A DNA stretch of 64,000 bases from CAVUPF01 sp963803755 (GTDB taxonomy: Bacteria > Actinomycetota > Thermoleophilia > Solirubrobacterales > 70-9). The notes beneath the pieces are model-generated. The model saw nothing but the letters and a program-made list of their open reading frames with translations, searched no databases and was not told where the DNA came from. The position numbers were made by a program, and so were the translations under genes. The stretch's first letter is position 1, and each line of letters starts with the position of its first letter. Shown here piece after piece: positions 1-7,627 of this stretch. The stretch spans positions 186,001 to 250,000 of the forward strand of contig CAWDNP010000003.1 of assembly GCA_963803755.1 (NCBI GenBank), read 5' to 3'.

Positions 1-566
1 CCGACGCGCTGCGCTTCTACTGCTTCCGCGAGGTCAGCTTCGGCCAGGACGGCGCGATCTCCACCGCCGGCTTTGAGGCCCGATACGAGACGGAGCTGGC
101 AAACGATTACGGCAACCTCGCCAGCCGCGTCACCGCGATGGTCGATCGCTACCGCGACGGTACTGCTCCGGTGGCGGGGCTTGACGCGGTGCTCGCTGAG
201 GACTTCGAGGGTGCCGTCGAGCGTTTCTGCGAGCTGCTCGACCGGGCCGAGCTGAGCCAAGCGCTGGACGAGACGTGGAGGCTGGTGCGACGCCTCAACC
301 GTTTCGTCGAGGAGACGAGGCCGTGGGAGTTGGCCCGCGAGGAGGCCGACCCCGAGCGCCTCGATGAGGTCCTCTACAACCTGGTCGAGGGCCTGCGGGT
401 AACGACACTGATGCTCGTCCCATACCTGCCGCGGAGCAGCGAGCTGGTGCTCACGGCGCTCGGCGAGGACTCGACGGCATTGGCCGAGCTGGGCTCCCGC
501 CCCGGCGGCCAGAGGATCGAGCGTATGGCGCCACTCTTCCCGAAGATCGAGCCGCCGGCCCGATGA
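1..566 (+). CDS. metG: methionyl-tRNA synthetase, C-terminal part (5' end outside window)
   Basis: This is the last 188 codons of the cytosolic enzyme that charges tRNA-Met with methionine. The frame is open from base 3. It starts with DALRFYCFREVSFGQDG, a segment that in MetG lies at the end of the catalytic core just before the KMSKS-loop helices. The helical anticodon-binding domain follows, with the family-typical LNRFVEETRPWELA at about residues 97-110 of this fragment. The protein stops right after that domain, so there is no C-terminal EMAP-like tRNA-binding extension. Its TGA overlaps the next ATG (ATGA), so it is probably co-translated with tatD. The identification is secure; only the N-terminus is missing. 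Confidence 0.93.
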   Translation, partial: DALRFYCFREVSFGQDGAISTAGFEARYETELANDYGNLASRVTAMVDRYRDGTAPVAGLDAVLAEDFEGAVERFCELLDRAELSQALDETWRLVRRLNRFVEETRPWELAREEADPERLDEVLYNLVEGLRVTTLMLVPYLPRSSELVLTALGEDSTALAELGSRPGGQRIERMAPLFPKIEPPAR

Positions 567-1330
567 TCGACTCCCACACCCATCTGTTTCTCTGCGAGCG
601 GCCCGAGGCCGAGGTGGTCGCGGCGGCGCTTGAGGCGGGAGTGGGGCGGATGCTGAACGTCGGCCTCGGAGCGAATACCAATGCCGAGGCTATCGCCGGG
701 GCCGAGCGCAACGAGGGGGTGTTTGCCTCGGTCGGGCATCACCCGACCGAGGCGGCCGGGTTCGACGAGTCGGCGACGGCGGGGATCGCGCGGCTTGCCG
801 GGCACGCAAAGGTGCGGGCGATCGGCGAGACCGGCCTCGACTACTACCGGGAAAGCGCCCCACCCGCCGAACAGCGCCGTGCCTTTAAGGCCCAGATCGA
901 GATCGCGGTCGACCTCGGCCTGCCGATCGTCATCCACGCCCGCGACCCTGACGGCGGCGGCGAGGCGATCGACGAGGTTTTCGCCACCCTCGACGCGCGG
1001 GCGCCTGGGCACCCGGTCGTCCTGCACTGCTTCTCGGCGCCGCAACGGGTCGGCGACGCGATCGAGCGCGGCTGGCACTGCTCGTTCGCCGGCAATGCCA
1101 CCTACTCGAAGTCCGAGGACCTGCGCGCCGCGGCCGCAGCTCTGCCGGACGAACTGATCCTGGTCGAGACAGACGCTCCCTACCTCACTCCGCAGGAGAT
1201 GCGGGGTCAGGGGAACGAGCCCGCCAACGTCATCGCCACCGCCCGGGTCCTCGCCGAGGCCCGCGGCGTTTCCTACGAGGAGCTGGAGCGCACGGTGGAG
1301 GCGAACGCCCGCGCGGTCTTCGGCTGGTAG
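563..1330 (+). CDS. tatD: TatD-family metal-dependent deoxyribonuclease
   Basis: A 255-residue TIM-barrel hydrolase. TatD enzymes are cytosolic, metal-dependent 3'-5' exonucleases acting on DNA. Metal-site motifs are all visible: DSHTH at residues 3-7, GETGLDYY near 93-100, IVIHARD near 120, LHCFS near 155 and VETDAPYL near 203-210. Length is normal for the family. The ATG overlaps the metG stop by four bases, and rsmA begins seven bases downstream. The metG-tatD-rsmA-ispE order is a widespread bacterial arrangement and supports one operon. The exact physiological substrate is not fixed by sequence. Confidence 0.93.
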   Translation: MIDSHTHLFLCERPEAEVVAAALEAGVGRMLNVGLGANTNAEAIAGAERNEGVFASVGHHPTEAAGFDESATAGIARLAGHAKVRAIGETGLDYYRESAPPAEQRRAFKAQIEIAVDLGLPIVIHARDPDGGGEAIDEVFATLDARAPGHPVVLHCFSAPQRVGDAIERGWHCSFAGNATYSKSEDLRAAAAALPDELILVETDAPYLTPQEMRGQGNEPANVIATARVLAEARGVSYEELERTVEANARAVFGW

Positions 1331-1336
1331 CCGACG

Positions 1337-2101
1337 TTGGTTCGACTCGGCCAGAACTTCCTCACCGATCCCAACCTGCTCGACGCGATCGTCCGCGACG
1401 CCGGCCTGACCCCCGAGGACGTGGTGCTGGAGGTGGGCGCCGGAGAGGGGGTGCTGACCGAACGTCTGGCCGGGGCCGCAGCGCACGTTCACGTGGTAGA
1501 GATCGATCGCGGCCTGGAGCCCGCCCTGGCGGCGATCGCCGCCCGCCCGAACGTCGAGCTGCACTGGGCCGACGCGATGAAGCTCGACCTCGCGGCCCTG
1601 CGGCCGGCACCGACCGCCGTCGTCTCCAACCTCCCTTACTCGGTGGCCACCCCGGTGATCTTGCGCACGATCGAGCAGCTTCCCCCGGTGCGGAGCTGGA
1701 CGGTGATGGTCCAGCGCGAGATCGCCGAGCGGCTGCGCGCGGCGCCCGGCAGCCGCACCTACGGCTCGGCGAGCGCGGTGGCGCAGATCGCCTGCGAGGT
1801 CGAACTGGTTCGCAGGGTCGACCCCGCCGTCTTCCGCCCCCGCCCGCGGGTCGACTCCGCGATCCTGCGCCTGCGGCGGATTGGGCCCGGCGCGGACGAG
1901 GAGACCCGGAACCTGGTGCGCGCCGCCTTCGCCCACCGCCGCAAGTCCCTCGCCCGTTCGCTGGAGCACGGTCGTCCGGGCGCGATGGCCACCGCCCGCG
2001 CCGCGCTGGCGGAGCTGGGCCTGCCCGAGGACGCTCGCGCCGAGACCCTGTCCGCCGAGGACTTCGTCGCGCTTTCGGCGAAGCTCCACCCTGACGCCTG
2101 A
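1337..2101 (+). CDS. rsmA: 16S rRNA dimethyladenosine methyltransferase
   Basis: A 254-residue SAM-dependent methyltransferase of the KsgA/RsmA family, which dimethylates two adjacent adenines near the 3' end of 16S rRNA late in small-subunit assembly. It opens with RLGQNFLTDPN, has the SAM-binding loop EVGAGEGVLTERL near residues 34-46, and the catalytic motif SNLPYSVATP near residue 97. The C-terminal half carries the FRPRPRVDSAILRL signature of the family. The start is TTG at 1337, because no other start codon fits before the conserved N-terminus. It follows tatD closely and precedes ispE by 19 bases. Confidence 0.94.
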   Translation: MVRLGQNFLTDPNLLDAIVRDAGLTPEDVVLEVGAGEGVLTERLAGAAAHVHVVEIDRGLEPALAAIAARPNVELHWADAMKLDLAALRPAPTAVVSNLPYSVATPVILRTIEQLPPVRSWTVMVQREIAERLRAAPGSRTYGSASAVAQIACEVELVRRVDPAVFRPRPRVDSAILRLRRIGPGADEETRNLVRAAFAHRRKSLARSLEHGRPGAMATARAALAELGLPEDARAETLSAEDFVALSAKLHPDA

Positions 2102-2120
2102 CCTTCAGGTCATCGCTCCC

Positions 2121-2951
2121 ATGCTCGTCCACGCTCCCGCCAAGCTCAACCTCTGTCTCTACCTGGGGTCCCGGCGCGAGGACGGCCGGCACGAGCTCTG
2201 CTCCCTGTTCGAGCCGCTGGCGCTCGCCGATTTGATCGATGTCACCGAGGGCGAGCGCGACGAGGTCCTCTGCCCGGGGGTCGAGGGTGAGAACCTCGCC
2301 GCCCGGGCGCTGGCAGCTCTGCGGGCGCGGGGGTGGGACCGCCCCCCCCTGCGCGTGCGGATCGAGAAGCGGATCCCGGTGGCGGCCGGGCTGGGCGGCG
2401 GCAGCGCCGATGCCGCCGCGGTCCTGCGGCTCGCTGCCGCCGAGATCGGCGATCTGCCGGCCGTCGCCGCCGAGATCGGCGCCGACGTGCCGTCCCAGCT
2501 CGTTCCCGCTCTGGCCCTGGTGGAGGGTGCCGGCGAGCGGGTGCAGCGGCTTCCCGATCTCGTTCTCCACGCCGTCGTCCTGCTGCCGGGCGGCGGCGGG
2601 TTGAGCACCGCCGACGTCTTCGCCGAGGCGGACCGGCTCGGGCTCGGCCGCGACGCCGCCGAGCTGGAGGATCTCGGCGCCCGGCTGCGCGCGGTGGCGG
2701 GCACCGGCGCCTCGCCGCTCTCCTACCCGGACCTGCTCGTCAACGACCTCGAGCCCGCCGCCCGGTCCCTGCGCCCCGAGATCGGCGATGCCCTGGACGC
2801 GCTGCGCGAGGCCGGCGCGCCCCTCGCCCTGCTCACCGGCTCCGGCCCCACCGCCTTCGGCCTTTTCGCCGACCTTGCCGCAGCCCGCGACGCCGCAGCC
2901 CACATCGACCGCGACGACACGATCGTCTGCGCGGCCGGGAGGGCGCCGTGA
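2121..2951 (+). CDS. ispE: 4-diphosphocytidyl-2-C-methyl-D-erythritol kinase
   Basis: A 276-residue GHMP kinase that phosphorylates CDP-methylerythritol in the non-mevalonate isoprenoid pathway. The N-terminal PAKLNLCLYLGSRREDG is the IspE signature, the ATP-binding glycine/serine loop is VAAGLGGGSADAAAVL near residues 88-103, and the GHMP C-terminal motif is LLTGSGPTAFGLF near residue 237-249. The open frame continues upstream, but ATG 2121 is chosen because it sits directly before the conserved N-terminus. The TGA overlaps the GTG of the next gene (GTGA). The rsmA-ispE neighbourhood is common in bacteria. Confidence 0.94.
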   Translation: MLVHAPAKLNLCLYLGSRREDGRHELCSLFEPLALADLIDVTEGERDEVLCPGVEGENLAARALAALRARGWDRPPLRVRIEKRIPVAAGLGGGSADAAAVLRLAAAEIGDLPAVAAEIGADVPSQLVPALALVEGAGERVQRLPDLVLHAVVLLPGGGGLSTADVFAEADRLGLGRDAAELEDLGARLRAVAGTGASPLSYPDLLVNDLEPAARSLRPEIGDALDALREAGAPLALLTGSGPTAFGLFADLAAARDAAAHIDRDDTIVCAAGRAP

Positions 2952-4435
2952 GGCTGCCGGCCGAGCTGGCGGGCAACCGCAAACGGCTGGTCTTGGCGAT
3001 CGCCGCCGCAGTGGTGATCGGCGGCTACTACCTGCTCAGCCGCCAGCTCGGCCACCTCAACCTCCACAAGCTGCTGGAGGAAATCTCCAACACGCTCGGC
3101 GCTTGGACCTACCTGTTGGTCGGCGTCTTTGCCTTTGCCGAGGTCGGGGCCTTCGTCGGCATGGTCGTGCCGGGCGAGACGGTGATGCTGCTCGGCGGCG
3201 CCGTCGCCGGCCAGGGAGCGATCGACATCTACCTGCTGATCGCGATCGCCTGGTTCGCGGCCTGGGCGGGGGACTCGGCCAGCTTCTTCATAGGCCGCCG
3301 CCTTGGCCGCGATTTCATCCTCCAGCACGGCCCCCGCTTTGGCATCGGCCACGAGCGCTTCGAAAAGGTAGAGGACTACTTCGCCCGCCACGGCGGCAAG
3401 ACGATCTTCGTCGGCCGCTTTGTCAGCTTGGTGCGCGCCTTCGCCCCGTTCATCGCCGGCAGCTCCGGGATGCGCTACCGCGACTTCGTCCCCTACAGCA
3501 TTCTCGGCTGCGGCCTCTTCGTCACCGTCCACATCCTGATCGGCTACGCCTTCTCGCGCAGCATCGACACCGCCGCCAAGTACGCGGGCACCGGCGCCTT
3601 TCTGCTCGGTGCCCTGATCGTTGTCATCGTCGGGGTCGTCGTCCTCTTCCGCCACTTCCGAGTCGCGGAGAACCGGCGTGCTGCCACGCGATGGATGGGG
3701 CGCCACGCGGCGACCCGCTGGCTGAGCGTCCTCGGCCGCCGTTTCCGGCCTCAGCTCCAGTTCCTATGGAACCGCGTCACCCCGGGCGGCACCTTCGGGC
3801 TGGAGTTGACCTCTCTGATGGCGGCCCTGGCCGTCTCCCTCTTCGTCCTCGTCGCCTACACGGTCGTGGTCGGACACGAACCGGGGCCAACGCCGGGCGA
3901 CGTCACAGCGATGGAAGTCGTCGAAAGCATTCGCACGGGCTGGCTCACAGACCTGGCGAAGGTGGTCACGGTGCTTGGCTCGGGGGCGGTGGCCTGGGGA
4001 ATCGCGATCGTTTGCGCTGCCTTCCTGGCCGTGCGCAGGCGGTGGACGGAGTTTGCTGTTCTGATCGCCGGGATGACGCTGACCGCGATCGGCTTCCACG
4101 CGATCAAGGCGGCGGTCGCCCGCCCTCGCCCGCCCGACCCGCTCGTCGGATTCTCCGGCTCTTCCTTCCCCAGTGGGCACGCCGCCTACTCGGTCCTCTA
4201 CGTCTGGCTGGCGGTGACGATCCTCATTCGCCTGCGGCCCGGCATGGCTCGTGGCGCCGCGGTGGTCGGGATCGGGATTGCGCTGACCGCGCTGGTCGGC
4301 CTCTCCCGCGTCTACCTCGGCGCCCACTACCTCAGCGATGTCAGCGCCGGCTGGGCCCTCGGCGTCGCGGCATTCTCCTTGTGTGCGGCGGTGGCGCTCG
4401 TCATCTCCCAAGTGCGCCAGAATCCATGGCAGTGA
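2948..4435 (+). CDS. DedA-like / PAP2 phosphatase two-domain membrane protein
   Basis: A 495-residue polytopic membrane protein. Residues about 15-225 form a DedA/SNARE-associated domain, with family-like stretches such as GMVVPGETVMLLGGAVAGQG and FVGRFVSLVRAFAPFIAG. Residues about 275-490 form a PAP2 acid phosphatase domain with all three motifs: K-A-A-VARPRP, PSGHAAYS, and SRVYLGAHYLSD. PAP2 enzymes dephosphorylate lipid phosphates; DedA proteins are linked to lipid carrier recycling and membrane homeostasis. A role in undecaprenyl-phosphate or phospholipid turnover is therefore inferred. GTG 2948 overlaps the ispE stop, so it is probably part of that operon. Confidence 0.88.
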   Translation: MRLPAELAGNRKRLVLAIAAAVVIGGYYLLSRQLGHLNLHKLLEEISNTLGAWTYLLVGVFAFAEVGAFVGMVVPGETVMLLGGAVAGQGAIDIYLLIAIAWFAAWAGDSASFFIGRRLGRDFILQHGPRFGIGHERFEKVEDYFARHGGKTIFVGRFVSLVRAFAPFIAGSSGMRYRDFVPYSILGCGLFVTVHILIGYAFSRSIDTAAKYAGTGAFLLGALIVVIVGVVVLFRHFRVAENRRAATRWMGRHAATRWLSVLGRRFRPQLQFLWNRVTPGGTFGLELTSLMAALAVSLFVLVAYTVVVGHEPGPTPGDVTAMEVVESIRTGWLTDLAKVVTVLGSGAVAWGIAIVCAAFLAVRRRWTEFAVLIAGMTLTAIGFHAIKAAVARPRPPDPLVGFSGSSFPSGHAAYSVLYVWLAVTILIRLRPGMARGAAVVGIGIALTALVGLSRVYLGAHYLSDVSAGWALGVAAFSLCAAVALVISQVRQNPWQ

Positions 4436-4686
4436 CTGTTCTCGCGCTGATGAAGATCGGCAACCAGTACCTGCTGTTCGGGGCCGCGGGGCTGATCAGC
4501 CTCGTCGCCTTCGTCACCTTGATCCTTGTCCCCGCCCTCAGCTCTTACGGCCGGATCTGGGAGAAGACCGCCGCCGGCTTCCTCTCGCTCTTCGTGCTTC
4601 TCGCCCTGGTCGTGATCGGCGTCGTGATCGGGCTGGCTTTTGTCTACTACTACAACGACATAGTCAATCTGCTCCACGGCAAGTAG
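4426..4686 (+). CDS. small two-helix membrane protein, unknown function
   Basis: An 86-residue protein with two hydrophobic helices (about residues 17-37 and 47-72) separated by a short loop (SYGRIWEKTAAG) and ending in a short polar tail. Its ATG overlaps the end of the DedA-PAP2 gene by ten bases. A second in-frame ATG lies at 4450, so the true start may be eight codons later. I do not recognise the family. Its coupling to the preceding membrane phosphatase suggests an accessory role at the membrane, but that is inference from position only. Confidence 0.7.
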   Translation: MAVTVLALMKIGNQYLLFGAAGLISLVAFVTLILVPALSSYGRIWEKTAAGFLSLFVLLALVVIGVVIGLAFVYYYNDIVNLLHGK

Positions 4687-4703
4687 CTGGGGATAATGGT
4701 CGG

Positions 4704-5945
4704 GTGTCCGCGACCGCGAAAGGGCAGGAAATGCCTGCAAAGGGGGAAGAATCTGATGGGGCGCTTGACCGGCTGGCCGAGGCGGTCGAGTCGGGCGCCG
4801 GGCTGCCCGCTGTCGCCCGCGCCGCCGCCAAGGTCCTCGACGCTAGCGTCGCTCTGATCGACCGTTCAAGCGCCGTTCTCGCGGTGGCCGGCGCCTCGGC
4901 GGACCAGGAGCAGAAGCTGCTCTCGGGCGGCGAGGACGTGACCGCGGTCGAGTTGCGGGTCGCCGACAGTGCGGTCGGCGAGCTGCGCTACCGCGGCAGG
5001 GCCGCGCCCGATCCGGCGATCGCCCGCATGGTGAGCGCTCTGCTCGCGCTGGAGCTGGAGCGCTCCCGCTCACCAGAGTGGGAGAGTGAGGAGGTGGCCG
5101 GGGCTTTCGTCGAGGCCGTCCTCGGCCGCGAGGTGACCGACCGGGGGGACATCATCGCCCGCGCCGCTGAGCTGGGTGCCGACCTCGAGCAGGGGGCGGG
5201 GGTGCTGATCGTGCGCGCCGCCCCGCGTGCTGCGCAGACGGGCGAATGGCGGGCACGAGTGATGACCCTGGCGCTACGCGCACTGCGCTCGCTCGCCCCC
5301 GGCTCATTGGCGGCCGCCAAGGGGGGTGAGGTCGCCGCCGAAGTCGCGGTGATCGTCCCCGTCCCCGGCGACGAGCAGCTCGCTCGCGCCGCCACCGGGT
5401 TGTCCCGGGAGCTGGGAGACAGCCTCTCGGGCTTCCACCTGACGATTGGTCGCAGCCGCCGGGCAGGTGACCCGGTGGACCTCTACCGGTCGGGAAGCGA
5501 GGCCCGTCTGGCGGTCAACGTCGGCGAGGCCGAGGGCCGCTTGCTGCTCGCCTTCGAGGACACCGGCGCTTACCGCCTGCTGCTGCCCGCGATGAGCGAG
5601 GACCCGCGCGAGCTGGAGCGCTTCTACGCCGAGACGATCGAGCCGATCTCTGCCTACGACGACCAGTACGAGACCGAGCTGGTGGCGACGGTTGAGGCCT
5701 ACCTCGACAACGATGGCAACGTCGCCGCCACCGCCAAACAGCTCTTCACCCACCGCCACACGATCCGCTACCGCCTCGAGCGGGTAAAGGAGCTGTGCGG
5801 CCACGACGTCTCCGCCACCGAGGGCCGCGAGAAGCTCGGCCTCGGTCTCAAGACGATGCGCGTCCTTGGCATTGCTTCTCCACGCGGCCCTGCGATGGAG
5901 CTTGGCGCCGAGGCGGGCAAAGTGCCGCGGTCCTCGGAGGACTAG
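4704..5945 (+). CDS. PucR/CdaR-family transcriptional regulator
   Basis: A protein of about 413 residues. The C-terminal about 60 residues match the PucR-type helix-turn-helix: LVATVEAYLDNDGNVAATAK followed by LFTHRHTIRYRLERVKELCG. The central part resembles the GGDEF-like region of the CdaR/PucR family. An N-terminal sensor-like segment (residues 20-100) looks GAF-like but I cannot name its ligand. GTG 4704 is used; ATG 4731 is an alternative start but has an AGGAA immediately against it. The family usually controls catabolic genes or autoregulates. No obvious target lies next to it, so its regulon is unknown. Confidence 0.82.
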   Translation: MSATAKGQEMPAKGEESDGALDRLAEAVESGAGLPAVARAAAKVLDASVALIDRSSAVLAVAGASADQEQKLLSGGEDVTAVELRVADSAVGELRYRGRAAPDPAIARMVSALLALELERSRSPEWESEEVAGAFVEAVLGREVTDRGDIIARAAELGADLEQGAGVLIVRAAPRAAQTGEWRARVMTLALRALRSLAPGSLAAAKGGEVAAEVAVIVPVPGDEQLARAATGLSRELGDSLSGFHLTIGRSRRAGDPVDLYRSGSEARLAVNVGEAEGRLLLAFEDTGAYRLLLPAMSEDPRELERFYAETIEPISAYDDQYETELVATVEAYLDNDGNVAATAKQLFTHRHTIRYRLERVKELCGHDVSATEGREKLGLGLKTMRVLGIASPRGPAMELGAEAGKVPRSSED

Positions 5946-6070
5946 GAGCAGGCGATGGGAAGGTGGCGGTCTTGGGGGGGACCCCTGATTGCCCTGTGGG
6001 GGCAGTCCGTGAGCGCAGGTGAGGGCTGTGCTGTGGGCACGAGGCGGTGGGGCGTCCATGTCAGGAGCAA

Positions 6071-6143
6071 TTCCGGGGGGAGGATTTGAACCCACCTCTT
6101 TCAGGGCCAAGACCTGACGTGCTACCGATTACACCACCCCGGA
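6071..6143 (-). tRNA. tRNA-Gln (TTG anticodon)
   Basis: On the minus strand the 73-base sequence folds as a complete cloverleaf. The acceptor stem is TCCGGGG pairing with CCCCGGA plus discriminator A. The anticodon stem TCAGG/CCTGA closes a loop with anticodon TTG, and the T-arm contains GGTTCAAAT. No CCA is encoded. It reads CAA codons. The gene stands alone between the PucR-type regulator and a decayed HNH gene. Confidence 0.93.
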
Positions 6144-6210
6144 CCGAAGCTCGACATTAGCGGTCGAAGGCGCGTAAGGTCCCGTCCGCTAAGCGAACTA
6201 GTGTTCGTGT

Positions 6211-6990
6211 ATGCCCCGATACAGCGCGCAGGAAGCTCGTGCAGCGGTCGCTGCGTCGAGGTCATACAGCGAAAGTGCTCCGCCGGCTAGGCATGCGGCC
6301 CGCCGGAGGCAACCACAGCCTTCTCCGGCGGTACGTAGACGAGGTGTGGAGGATCCCAACCGATCACTTCGATCCAGGCGCGGCTGCCAGGGCGAATTTG
6401 AACAGGCCGTCCAAGCCCATCGAGGAGATCCTCGTTGCGCATTCCTCTTACTCGCGCGGCAAGCTCAAGCAGCGCCTCTTCGCTGAGGGCTTCAAGCAGC
6501 GACGCTGTGAGATATGCGGCCAGGACGAACGGTGGCACGGCCGCTGGATGTCGCTGCTTCTCGATCACGTCAACGGTGTTCCCGACGACAATCGGCTTGA
6601 GAACTTGCGGATCGTTTGCCCGAATTGCGCTGCCACATTGGACACGCACTGCGGCCGCAAGGACAGGCAAGAGCCGACCCTGCGTTCCTGCAAGCACTGC
6701 GGGCGCGAGTTCGTGGCGAAATACAGGCGCCACTCTTATTGCTCGCATGCTTGTGGATGCCGGTGGGATCGCTCGCGATCAGGGGTAGGCCACACCCCCA
6801 CTCCCGGAAAGCGCAGCGGCCGCCGTACGAAAAGCTGCTGGAAGAGATCGTGGCGACGAGCTACGTCGCTGTCGGGCGCAAGTACGGGGCGTCGGACAAC
6901 GCGGTGCGCAAGTGGGTGCGCTTCTACGAGCGACAGATCAAGCGGGAGCAGGTTGAAGCCAATGGCACGAGCGGGTATTGCCGAGGTTGA
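6211..6990 (+). pseudogene. HNH endonuclease-family gene broken by two single-base indels
   Basis: Three frames together spell one protein. Frame 1 from ATG 6211 gives MPRYSAQEARAAVAASRSYS. The frame then changes at the AAA run 6272-6274; one extra A is enough to explain it, and removing it restores SYSEVLRRLGMRPAGGNH. The next frame carries the HNH core, CEICGQ...LLLDHVNGVPDDNRLENLRIVCPNC, and a second CxxC zinc knuckle (CKHCG...CSHAC). Near 6803-6812 a one-base loss returns to frame 1, which supplies the conserved C-terminal helix-turn-helix-like RPPYEKLLEEI...YGASDNAVRKWVRFYER. This order is that of a free-standing actinobacterial HNH family. The two indels compensate, so either the gene is dead or the sequence contains errors. 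Confidence 0.8.
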
Positions 6991-7043
6991 TCACGTCCGG
7001 GTGGGCGCTTAGGGTCCGCTGCGTGGAGATGGGAAGGGTGGAG

Positions 7044-7595
7044 ATGGACCCCGAGGTTCGCGAGGGGCTTGCGCGTGGCTGGAAGGGGTTGATGGTCGTC
7101 GGGGTGCTGGCGATCGTGATCGGGTGCGTGGCGATCGTCGTGCCGGCTGTCGCCTCGGTCGGGACAGCGATCTTCATCGGCTGGATCTTGGTGATCGCGG
7201 GGGCGTTCCTGGTTGCCGGCGCCTTTACTGCCCACTCGATCGGAACCGTGATCTTGCGCTTGGTCTGGGCGGCGCTGACCGTGATCGTCGGCCTCTACCT
7301 GATCGTCGAACCCCACAACGGCACGCTGACCCTGACCCTCGTCCTCGGCATCTACTTCCTCTTCATGGGCGTGACGCGGATCGCGGTCGCCTTCTCCTCC
7401 CGGGGCCAGCGGAACGCCGGTTTGGTCGGCCTTAGCGGCATCGCCGGCCTCCTGATCGGCATCCTCGTTCTCGCCAAGTTCCCCAGTTCTGCCGACTGGG
7501 CGATCGGCCTCCTAGTCGGCATCGATCTCATCTTCGCCGGCTGGACCCTTACCAGCGTCGCCCTCCTGGGCAAAGATCTGGCTCGAGCAAACTGA
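7044..7595 (+). CDS. HdeD/DUF308-family integral membrane protein
   Basis: A 183-residue protein with six hydrophobic helices in three consecutive pairs, the layout of HdeD/DUF308 proteins. Typical glycine-rich helices are VGVLAIVIGCVAIVVP near residues 18-33 and GIAGLLIGILVLAKFP in the last third. ATG 7044 is chosen over ATG 7029 because GGAAGGGTGGAG lies immediately upstream, although this places the purine-rich site very close to the start. In enteric bacteria HdeD is tied to acid resistance; here the function is unknown. It stands alone between the decayed HNH gene and glmU. Confidence 0.8.
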   Translation: MDPEVREGLARGWKGLMVVGVLAIVIGCVAIVVPAVASVGTAIFIGWILVIAGAFLVAGAFTAHSIGTVILRLVWAALTVIVGLYLIVEPHNGTLTLTLVLGIYFLFMGVTRIAVAFSSRGQRNAGLVGLSGIAGLLIGILVLAKFPSSADWAIGLLVGIDLIFAGWTLTSVALLGKDLARAN

Positions 7596-7627
7596 CAGGA
7601 CTCCCGCGCCGCGTCTACGATCCCGGG

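Noticed and set aside
5946..6070. Possible terminator TGCCC-TGTGG-GGGCA after the PucR-type gene
   Set aside because: Only a five-base stem, without a T-tract; too weak to call.
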